DNA of 6,190 bases from Kiritimatiellota bacterium (GTDB lineage: Bacteria; Verrucomicrobiota; Kiritimatiellia; RFP12; UBA1067): NCBI GenBank assembly GCA_009777165.1, contig WRML01000143.1, forward strand, positions 1-6,190. Reading direction: 5' to 3'. Under the pieces are notes generated by a model. It was given only the letters and a program-made list of their open reading frames with translations, was not told the DNA's origin and ran no database searches. Position numbers and translations under genes: made by a program. This document shows positions 1-4,718 of the stretch, piece after piece. How positions within the stretch are numbered: the first letter of the stretch is position 1; each line of letters begins with the position of its first letter.

Positions 1-24
1 GATATGGGGATGGTCATGGGGGAG

Positions 25-100
25 TCTCATACAAAGGCACAAAGGTCACGAAGGATTTTTTTCTCCCAAAGACGCAGAGATGCGGAGACGCAGGGGGGGG
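25..100. repeat. Dispersed repeat, copy 1 (ACAAAGG type with G-run)
   Basis: The first 41 bases (25-65) match positions 1767-1807 in the same orientation with three mismatches; the core is ACAAAGGCACAAAGG followed by AAGGATTTTTTTCTC. Copy 1 continues through a segment with GACGCAGAGATGCGGAGACG and ends in CGCA plus eight G (89-100). Copy 2 reaches the equivalent CGCA-G7 directly, as if the GACGCAGAG segment were absent. The copy lies at the extreme 3' end of the minus-strand gene and supplies its final codons and stop. I recall similar sequence scattered through intergenic DNA of several bacterial phyla; no function is known to me. Confidence 0.85.
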
Positions 101-1745
101 AAGAGCGTGAGGGGGCGGAGGATTGCAAACCCCCGGCCGGAATACCGGCCATCCCCTTTCCAAAGGGGGCTACCTCTGACTTCTGACTTCTGACCTCTGA
201 CTTCTGACTTCTGACTTCTGACCTCTGACTTCTGACTTCTGACTTCTGACTTAAATCGTCTCCTGCGGAGCGCCAGATCCAGTCGCCGTTGTCGGGGTCG
301 GGTCTTTTGCCGTAGCGCATTTCTTCCCATGCGGGTTCGCCGTTGTCGTCGGTCTCGTTCCAGCCGATGGAGTAGAGGATGTAGTCGCCGTTGCCGACGG
401 GTTTGTAGCGCATGGGCTGGCCGTCGCAGGGGTCGCAGGGGATTTGCGCGAGGAACTGCGGAACCAGTGCGTCGAGCCGCTCGGGTATCCGCCCGTGCTC
501 CAGGCGGTAACGCTCGATGGCGCACGCGAGGACCGCCTGATGGACGGTCGCCTGTGCGGAGAGGAAATAGTTGAGCGTTCTGAAAAAATATTCTTCCCAC
601 ACTATTGGAAGGGTCGTATAAGGATTATGTCTTGATTTTCCAAAAATGCCTTCTGTGTGTTTTAATTGAGAGATGCTGATCCATCGTTCATCGGTGTGGA
701 TCGCAGAATTGTTTTGATCGAGAAATCTCGCATAATGAACGGCATTTTGATAAAACCACCCTTTCGGTATTAGATAACCCCACATATTTACCGCCGGTTC
801 GATCATGTCAGCATAATCATAATTATACGAAATCAAATCTCGCGGTCTTTCAAAAGGTTTAATGATTGGGAAAACAATAGGCATCATGCGTTTAAGGCAC
901 GTAATCTTGGGTAGAGAAGTCAACATTTGGGTGAATTGTTTACATTCAAACCGTTTTGCCAGAATAATATGTTCAATCATGTTTATTGGTTCTAACATGC
1001 CTTGGAGTGTTTCGAGTTGATGTGCGTTCCACACATATCCGCTGATGCCTCGCCACAACGGGTCACACATCATTTGGAACGACATTGCCCGATCAAACGC
1101 CGACCCAACGATAGGGTCTGTCCGGCAAAGATTTGCTAGGCAAAAACCCGTTTGAATGTCTACCAGCATATCCTCATATTGACCAGCCTCATGCCGCGCC
1201 TTTGCCCGCAGGGCGTAAATGTGTGGGACACACGTAACGAACTTGACAGATGAGATGACGCTGTTCATTTCGTCCCATTTTTCATATCGGAAGGAGGGGC
1301 GTTTGAGCGCGTCCTCGACTTCGCGCAGGTCGTCGTCGTAAACGGACAGCGCGGCGAGCAGATCGTCGTTGGTGAATGCGGCGCGCCACCGGTCTAGCCC
1401 CGTATACTGGCCTGTTTGCCAGACGAAGCCTGAGATTGTGTTGGTATTTGTGTTGGTGTCGCGGGGAAGATAGGGGAGTTGGATTTTCTTCCGGGGGGGG
1501 GAGGCGAGGAGGTCTTGGAAGACGGGGGCCTTGGCGATGTTGTCGGCGTCGGGGACGGGGGGGGGGGCGAGGGACTGCCAGTCCGTGATGTCCTCGTCCC
1601 GCGCGGCGCATTCGCGCCTGTACTGTTCCCACGCGCGTTTGCCGCGGATGTTCTCGACGGCGTGGAACAGCGCGAAGAGCAGGGCGAGCAGCAGCACGAG
1701 CGACAGGAGGACGAGGGCGGTGCGTCTAAGGATTTTTTTCAGCAT
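27..1745 (-). CDS. Signal-anchored hypothetical protein with repeat-derived C-terminal tail
   Basis: A 572-aa protein of unknown function. It starts with basic residues (MLKKILRR) and one strong hydrophobic segment at about residues 9-29, so it is probably a signal anchor with the bulk outside the cytoplasm. The stretch around residues 54-70 (DWQSLAPPPVPDADNIA) and the C-terminal part at about 410-485 (CAIERYRLEHGRIPERLDALVP, then YSIGWNETDDNG) match a family I recall from Verrucomicrobiota and Planctomycetota with no known role. The reading frame is continuous, but residues 499-572 are encoded by a heptamer array, a two-hairpin element and a dispersed repeat, so the original protein probably ended near residue 498 (position ~252). 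The middle (about residues 155-390) is clearly more AT-rich than both ends. C11 and C9 tracts lie in the coding strand near residues 60-63 and 82-84. The ribosome binding site is weak. The CDS is secure; function is unknown. Confidence 0.85.
   Translation of the reverse strand: MLKKILRRTALVLLSLVLLLALLFALFHAVENIRGKRAWEQYRRECAARDEDITDWQSLAPPPVPDADNIAKAPVFQDLLASPPRKKIQLPYLPRDTNTNTNTISGFVWQTGQYTGLDRWRAAFTNDDLLAALSVYDDDLREVEDALKRPSFRYEKWDEMNSVISSVKFVTCVPHIYALRAKARHEAGQYEDMLVDIQTGFCLANLCRTDPIVGSAFDRAMSFQMMCDPLWRGISGYVWNAHQLETLQGMLEPINMIEHIILAKRFECKQFTQMLTSLPKITCLKRMMPIVFPIIKPFERPRDLISYNYDYADMIEPAVNMWGYLIPKGWFYQNAVHYARFLDQNNSAIHTDERWISISQLKHTEGIFGKSRHNPYTTLPIVWEEYFFRTLNYFLSAQATVHQAVLACAIERYRLEHGRIPERLDALVPQFLAQIPCDPCDGQPMRYKPVGNGDYILYSIGWNETDDNGEPAWEEMRYGKRPDPDNGDWIWRSAGDDLSQKSEVRSQRSEVRSQKSEVRSQKSEVAPFGKGMAGIPAGGLQSSAPSRSSPPCVSASLRLWEKKILRDLCAFV
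126..173. repeat. Two-hairpin palindromic element, copy A
   Basis: There are two adjacent dyads. GGCCGG (135-140), loop AATA and CCGGCC (145-150) form a perfect 6-bp stem. TCCCCTTT (152-159) and AAAGGGGG (162-169) form a second stem of seven Watson-Crick pairs plus a T-G wobble. Copy B lies at 4345-4393 in the same orientation. The stems are conserved by paired changes, so the element appears to be maintained as structured DNA or RNA. It is not followed by a T-run, so it does not look like an intrinsic terminator. Confidence 0.85.
174..250. repeat. Tandem heptamer array, 11 units of YTCTGAC
   Basis: There are eleven uninterrupted 7-bp units. Units 1, 4 and 8 begin with C and the rest with T. 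On the minus strand the unit is GTCAGAR, and three units make 21 bases, so the overlapping gene encodes a 7-residue peptide repeat (SEVRSQK). The minus strand has no stop codon in any frame. It resembles the heptanucleotide short tandem repeats (STRR) described in cyanobacteria. It abuts the hairpin element at 126-173. Confidence 0.95.
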
Positions 1746-1766
1746 AGGATTTTCTCACGGGGGATA

Positions 1767-1817
1767 TCTCACACAAAGGCACAAAGGACACAAAGGATTT
1801 TTTTCTCGCAGGGGGGG
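1767..1817. repeat. Dispersed repeat, copy 2 (ACAAAGG type with G-run)
   Basis: Positions 1767-1807 match 25-65 at 38 of 41 bases in direct orientation and are followed immediately by CGCA plus seven G. It begins 22 bases upstream of the start codon of the minus-strand gene, so the two copies flank that gene as direct repeats. The 13-mer AAGGATTTTTTTC inside it also occurs at 1728-1740, within the first codons of the gene. Confidence 0.85.
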
Positions 1818-1856
1818 TAGCCCTGAAAGGGCGCAATCGAATGGGTTGCGCCCCTA
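1818..1856. repeat. Double-dyad intergenic repeat (CCCTGAAAGGG type), copy C
   Basis: CCCT-GAA-AGGG (1821-1831) forms a small dyad. It overlaps a longer one, GGGCGCAA (1829-1836) pairing with TTGCGCCC (1846-1853) across a 9-base loop, so the two stems are mutually exclusive at their shared bases. The 13-mer CCCTGAAAGGGCG recurs in inverse orientation at 4297-4309. It lies in the spacer between two minus-strand genes. No role is known. Confidence 0.75.
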
Positions 1857-1870
1857 CAATTCCAGTTACG

Positions 1871-1894
1871 GTCATGTCGTCCAGTCGTCATGTC
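1871..1894. repeat. Three octamer units (GTCATGTC / GTCCAGTC)
   Basis: Three 8-bp units read GTCATGTC, GTCCAGTC, GTCATGTC. They sit between the double-dyad repeat and the heptamer array at 1901-1964 and resemble in style the octamers at 4315-4346. Confidence 0.7.
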
Positions 1895-1900
1895 CCCTCC

Positions 1901-1964
1901 TCATCCCTCATTCCTCATTCCCCATTCCTAAATTCCTAATTTCTAATTCCTAATTCCTAATTTC
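1901..1964. repeat. Tandem heptamer array, about 9 units (YMATTCC / TAATTYC)
   Basis: Nine consecutive 7-bp units (one expanded to eight bases at 1929-1936) grade from TCATTCC on the left to TAATTCC and TAATTTC on the right. The last base of the array is the third base of the TAG stop codon (1964-1966) of the 272-aa gene, so the array starts exactly where coding ends. On the minus strand the units read GGAATGA and GGAATTA. Confidence 0.9.
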
Positions 1965-2782
1965 TAAAAGTGTCGTTTCGCGAACGGCGACTGGCGCTGG
2001 GTCTTGACCTTGGGCATCTCGAGGTGGAGGGCGTACCACTCGTCGCCGAGGCCGAGGTTGCTGAACTGGTTGAGGCGGTTGTTGGCGAGGTGCTCGCGGT
2101 TGGCCTTGATCACGTTGTGCTCCATCTTCTTGGAGGCCTCCAGCAGGAGCTTGTTGGCGGCGTCGGCGTCCTTGCGCTGGAGATAAATCCAGGCGAGCAG
2201 AGAGTAGAGGACCGCGCCCTGGCCGTAGCGGAGCTTGATGACCTGCTTCCTGAAGAATTTCTCGATGTCGGCGGTCTCGGCGTTGAGCATGTACATCCGC
2301 GCGATCTTGATGGAGGCCATCATGGGGTCGAGGAAGAGCGCGGAGGGGAGCAGCTCGTCCACTTTCTTGAAGTCCTTGACGGACCAGAACAACTGGATGC
2401 GCAGGGTGGCGATCTGGCGATTCATCAGCAGGACCCAGCGGTTGAAGCGTTCGAGCTTGGCGGACATCGCGAGCGCTTGCTCGACGATGCGCTTCTGGTC
2501 GCGCTCGATCTCGAGCTGGGCCTGCTTCAAACTCCCCGGCGGGCGTATCTGCCACCCGTTGACTTTCTGCTGGAGGCGCTTCTGCCCCTCGGTCATGACG
2601 CCCTGCACAATCGCCATGGACAGTTTCATGCGCCGCTGGAGCAGGTAGGAGCAAAGCACCTGCCCGGCGATGAACGCCAGCCCCCCCCACAGGATGGACC
2701 ACCCCCACTTCGACGCGCCCGTCGCCCAGAACACGACCGCAACCAAAACCCCGAACACCCCATTCAAAATCAATGTGAACAT
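1964..2782 (-). CDS. Membrane-anchored hypothetical protein with TPR-like helical body
   Basis: A 272-aa protein with no family I can name. Residues 1-48 hold two hydrophobic segments (about 3-21 and 27-46) with a short turn (GASKWGW), giving a membrane hairpin. The rest is amphipathic helix, including a charged coiled-coil-like part at about 78-115 and helix pairs at about 125-240 (for example ALFLDPMMASIKIARMYML and AVLYSLLAWIYLQRKDADAA) that look like degenerate TPR units, which suggests protein-protein contact. There is no catalytic motif. The start is well supported: AAAGGAG (2787-2793 on the complement) lies six bases from the ATG. A G8 tract in the coding strand (2681-2688) encodes part of WGGL near residue 32. 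It is divergent from the reductase gene; the stop codon touches the heptamer array. Confidence 0.88.
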   Translation of the reverse strand: MFTLILNGVFGVLVAVVFWATGASKWGWSILWGGLAFIAGQVLCSYLLQRRMKLSMAIVQGVMTEGQKRLQQKVNGWQIRPPGSLKQAQLEIERDQKRIVEQALAMSAKLERFNRWVLLMNRQIATLRIQLFWSVKDFKKVDELLPSALFLDPMMASIKIARMYMLNAETADIEKFFRKQVIKLRYGQGAVLYSLLAWIYLQRKDADAANKLLLEASKKMEHNVIKANREHLANNRLNQFSNLGLGDEWYALHLEMPKVKTQRQSPFAKRHF

Positions 2783-2786
2783 AATT

Positions 2787-2793
2787 CTCCTTT
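2787..2793 (-). promoter_or_regulatory. Strong ribosome binding site of the 272-aa gene
   Basis: The complement reads AAAGGAG, six bases from the ATG at 2780-2782. This fixes the start and supports that the gene is translated. Confidence 0.8.
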
Positions 2794-2796
2794 GTG

Positions 2797-2826
2797 AGTA
2801 GCTAGTAACTAGTAGCTAGTAACTAG
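2797..2826. repeat. Tandem heptamer array AGTAGCT / AGTAACT
   Basis: Four 7-bp units alternate AGTAGCT, AGTAACT, AGTAGCT, AGTAACT and are followed by AG. It lies in the spacer between the divergent genes, just upstream of the ribosome binding site of the minus-strand gene, so it would fall in that gene's leader. The units contain stop codons, unlike those at 174-250. Confidence 0.9.
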
Positions 2827-2840
2827 CCACTTCTTCTCTC

Positions 2841-2869
2841 TTGCCATCCAGCGGCAAAAGAGGTAACAT
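2841..2869 (+). promoter_or_regulatory. Candidate sigma70-type promoter of the reductase gene
   Basis: TTGCCA (2841-2846, five of six to consensus), a 17-base spacer and TAACAT (2864-2869, four of six) would place transcription start near 2876, about 37 bases before the ATG. The -35 box lies in an imperfect dyad, CTCTTGCC (2838-2845) against GGCAAAAGAG (2853-2862) with a 2-base bulge, which could be a regulator site. Spacing and -10 sequence equal those of the candidate promoter at 4404-4432. Confidence 0.45.
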
Positions 2870-2912
2870 TGTCTTAAATCGCGTCCACAAACGCAAGTAT
2901 GGAAAGAGAAAA

Positions 2913-4205
2913 ATGAAAAGTTTAGCATTACGGCTTTATGGCAAGGACGATCTCCGCTTGGATCGCTTCGACCTCCCGGAGATCACCGACGACGAGATTC
3001 TGGCGGACATCGTGACGAACAGCATCTGCATGTCCGACTACAAGGCGACCATCCAGGGCGCGGCGCACAAGCGCGTGCCGGACGACATCGCGCAGAACCC
3101 CGTCATCCTCGGACACGAGTTCTGCGGCAAGCTGCTGAAGGTCGGCAGGAACTGGCAGCACAAATTCCGCGCGGGGCAGAAGTACGGCGTGCAGCCCCAG
3201 CTCAACATCCCCGGGCACGAGCACCGGGCCCCCGGCTACTCCTTCCGCTGGATCGGCGGGAACGCCACGCGCATCATCATCCCCAAGGAGGTGCTGGCGC
3301 TCGACTGCCTCCTGACCTACGACGGCGACGCCTACTACAAATCCTCCATCGCCGAGCCCGTCTCGTGCATCGTCGGCGCGTTCCGCTGCAGCTACCACTT
3401 CAAGCCCGGCGAGTACGTCCACCAGATGGGCATCAAGGACGGCGGCACGATGGCGATCCTCGCCGGCGCGGGGCCCATGGGCCTGAGCGCGATTGACCTC
3501 GCCCTCCACGGGCCCGAGCACCGCCCCGGGCGGCTCGTCATCACCGACGTTGACCAGACGCGCCTCGACCGCGCCGCGCAGATTTTCCCCGTCGCCCACG
3601 CGCGGGACTGCGGCGTGGACCTGATCTACCTCAACACGTCCAAGGCGGCCGACCCCGTGCGGCAGATCAAGGCCGCGAACGGCGGCAACGGCTTCAACGA
3701 CGTGATGGTCTTCGCGCCCGTCCCCGCGCTGATCGAGCAGGGGTCCGCGCTGCTCGACTTCCTCGGGTGCCTCAACTTCTTCGCGGGCCCTGCGAATCCC
3801 GATTTCAAGGCGGCGGTGAACTTCTATGATGTGCATTATATGGGGCACCACATCATCGGGTCATCCGGCGGCAACACCAAGGACCTGCAGGACTCGATGG
3901 ACTACGCCGCGCAGGGGCTCGTCACGCCCTCGGTGATGATCACGCACGTCGGCGGCATAGACTCCGTGGCGGGCGCGACCAAGACCCTCCCCCAAGTCCC
4001 CGGCGGCAAGCGGCTGGTGTACACCCACGTCTCCATGCCCATGACCGCGATCACGGACTTCGCCGCGCGCGGCAAGACCGACCCCTACTTCGCCGCCCTC
4101 GCCGAAATCTGCGAGAGGAACAATGGGCTGTGGTGTACCGAAGCGGAGGAATATGTGCTGAAGAACGCGCCGAGGCTAGAGGAGGATTCGGGGGAGAGCG
4201 ACTAA
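2913..4205 (+). CDS. Zinc-dependent MDR dehydrogenase, L-sorbose-1-phosphate reductase-like
   Basis: A 430-aa medium-chain dehydrogenase/reductase that would interconvert a sugar or polyol phosphate and its keto form with a nicotinamide cofactor in the cytoplasm. The N-terminal GroES-like domain carries the expected catalytic zinc ligands Cys39 (SICMSDYK), His68-Glu69 (GHEFCG) and Glu148 (AEP). The four-cysteine structural zinc loop of classical alcohol dehydrogenases is absent. The Rossmann fold shows GAGPMG at 185-190 and an acidic residue, Asp212, at the end of the second strand (VITDVD), which usually goes with NAD(H). Segments such as DDIAQNPVILGHEFCG, GYSFRWIGGNAT, VHQMGIKDGG and VHYMGHHIIGSSGGNT match the sorbose-phosphate-reductase (SorE) type as I recall it, and the length fits (~410 plus a short tail). 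The ATG at 2913 is preferred over upstream codons because the family starts at MKSLALRLYGKDDL and GGAAAGAG precedes it. No sor or PTS genes are nearby, so the substrate is inferred from family only. Confidence 0.9.
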   Translation: MKSLALRLYGKDDLRLDRFDLPEITDDEILADIVTNSICMSDYKATIQGAAHKRVPDDIAQNPVILGHEFCGKLLKVGRNWQHKFRAGQKYGVQPQLNIPGHEHRAPGYSFRWIGGNATRIIIPKEVLALDCLLTYDGDAYYKSSIAEPVSCIVGAFRCSYHFKPGEYVHQMGIKDGGTMAILAGAGPMGLSAIDLALHGPEHRPGRLVITDVDQTRLDRAAQIFPVAHARDCGVDLIYLNTSKAADPVRQIKAANGGNGFNDVMVFAPVPALIEQGSALLDFLGCLNFFAGPANPDFKAAVNFYDVHYMGHHIIGSSGGNTKDLQDSMDYAAQGLVTPSVMITHVGGIDSVAGATKTLPQVPGGKRLVYTHVSMPMTAITDFAARGKTDPYFAALAEICERNNGLWCTEAEEYVLKNAPRLEEDSGESD

Positions 4206-4270
4206 TGCCGACTGATTTGGCTAGATTCGATTTTATTATGTTTTAACTTGTCGTTGCTACATGCGGCAAC

Positions 4271-4309
4271 AGGGCTGCGCCCTACGCTAGTACCGACGCC
4301 CTTTCAGGG
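4271..4309. repeat. Double-dyad intergenic repeat (CCCTGAAAGGG type), copy D, inverted
   Basis: AGGGC-TGC-GCCCT (4271-4283) and CCCT-TTC-AGGG (4299-4309) are two small dyads. On the complement, 4297-4309 gives CCCTGAAAGGGCG, identical to 1821-1833, and both copies carry a GGGC/GCGCCC-rich partner on the same side. The two are inverted relative to each other; beyond the 13-mer, similarity is loose. Confidence 0.6.
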
Positions 4310-4314
4310 TTAAA

Positions 4315-4346
4315 AGTCGTCAAGACGACAAGTCGACAAGTCGACA
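4315..4346. repeat. Tandem octamer array AGTCGACA, 4 units
   Basis: Four 8-bp units read AGTCGTCA, AGACGACA, AGTCGACA, AGTCGACA. The first two form a perfect hairpin, GTCGTC-AA-GACGAC (4316-4329). The array overlaps the two-hairpin element by two bases, so the two repeat types sit edge to edge, as at 126-250. Confidence 0.85.
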
Positions 4347-4393
4347 AACCCCCGGTAGGAATACCTACCACCCCCTTTCAAAAGGGGGCTTAC
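4345..4393. repeat. Two-hairpin palindromic element, copy B
   Basis: GGTAGG (4354-4359), loop AATA, CCTACC (4364-4369) form one stem; CCCCCTTT (4371-4378) and AAAGGGGG (4381-4388) form the second. Compared with copy A at 126-173, two C-G pairs of the first stem have become T-A and A-T, and the outermost T-G wobble of the second stem is C-G. The flanks CAAACCCCC and GGGGGCT are shared. Confidence 0.85.
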
Positions 4394-4403
4394 AAAACCC
4401 CTC

Positions 4404-4432
4404 TTGACCTCCGTGCGCCATTGGGATAACAT
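4404..4432 (+). promoter_or_regulatory. Candidate sigma70-type promoter of the antitoxin-like gene
   Basis: TTGACC (4404-4409, five of six), a 17-base spacer and TAACAT (4427-4432, four of six) would give a start near 4439, about 28 bases before the ATG. The small dyad TCGG-AAA-CCGA (4441-4451) falls between it and the ribosome binding site and could be an operator or leader hairpin. Confidence 0.5.
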
Positions 4433-4452
4433 ATTCACATTCGGAAACCGAG

Positions 4453-4466
4453 AAAGGAGAAGGAGG
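4453..4466 (+). promoter_or_regulatory. Double Shine-Dalgarno of the antitoxin-like gene
   Basis: AAAGGAG (4453-4459) lies seven bases from the ATG at 4467, and a second AGGAGG (4461-4466) directly abuts the ATG. The upstream motif has functional spacing and decides the start at 4467 rather than the in-frame codon at 4404, which lies inside the promoter. Confidence 0.75.
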
Positions 4467-4667
4467 ATGGAATCTGTGCTAGACATACGTCTGAATATCC
4501 CAAAATCCGATATGCGTTTTTTCAGGGATTTGGCGAACAAAATGGGATGGGAGGTTGAAACGAAGAAAAGTGCTTTGCAAAAATACATCGCATCCCGTCC
4601 TAAAAATGTAAATTTGTCCGACAAGGAAATTCTGTCGGAACTGTATGCTGTAAGATACGGGAAATAA
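4467..4667 (+). CDS. Small antitoxin-like protein (putative type II TA antitoxin)
   Basis: A 66-aa protein. The short N-terminal strand (VLDIRLNIP), the SDMRFFRDLANKMGWEVE segment and the C-terminal SRPKNV-LSDKEI-AVRYGK ending match a type of small protein I associate with type II toxin-antitoxin pairs in gut Bacteroidota and relatives; this is recollection of pattern, not a search result. A dedicated promoter and a very strong ribosome binding site fit an antitoxin. No intact toxin follows: an ATG directly after the stop (4668) opens only eight codons, although another frame (4667-4810) has a protein-like translation. Alternatives are an orphan antitoxin or a small regulator. The gene is lower in GC than the reductase, consistent with acquired DNA. 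The CDS is well supported; the role is uncertain. Confidence 0.75.
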   Translation: MESVLDIRLNIPKSDMRFFRDLANKMGWEVETKKSALQKYIASRPKNVNLSDKEILSELYAVRYGK

Positions 4668-4718
4668 ATGTTCTCGGCAAGAATCGGGATGTAATTGCAA
4701 CAAAATTTCGGAAATTGT

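Larger units (their letters stand above)
4206..4466. other. Gene-free repeat-rich spacer between reductase and antitoxin-like gene
   Basis: There is no convincing coding sequence. In order it holds about 55 bases of AT-rich unassigned sequence, a double-dyad repeat (4271-4309), an octamer array (4315-4346), a two-hairpin element (4345-4393) and a promoter (4404-4432). I see no intrinsic terminator for the reductase gene: the hairpins here lack a following T-run. Confidence 0.7.

Noticed and set aside
174..250. CRISPR-like or other repeat-spacer array
   Set aside because: Units are 7 bp, contiguous and without spacers, so it is a simple tandem array.
1950..2797. Open frames on both strands overlapping the 272-aa gene
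   Set aside because: The 275-codon plus-strand and 252-codon alternative minus-strand frames have compositionally biased translations. The 272-aa frame has a membrane hairpin, a strong ribosome binding site and a balanced composition.
2841..2912. Upstream TTG start for the reductase
   Set aside because: It would add 24 residues not seen in the family, and TTG at 2841 coincides with the candidate -35 box; the ATG at 2913 has a nearby GGAAAGAG.
2928..3851. Long minus-strand open frame (about 307 codons) opposite the reductase gene
   Set aside because: It is an antisense shadow of a GC-rich coding sequence: low-complexity, R/V/G/E-rich translation, no family resemblance, while the opposite strand is a clear MDR enzyme.
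4371..4400. Intrinsic terminator of the reductase gene at the second stem of the two-hairpin element
   Set aside because: The stem is good but is followed by CTTACAAAACC rather than a T-run, lies about 170 bases after the stop, and copy A likewise lacks a T-run.
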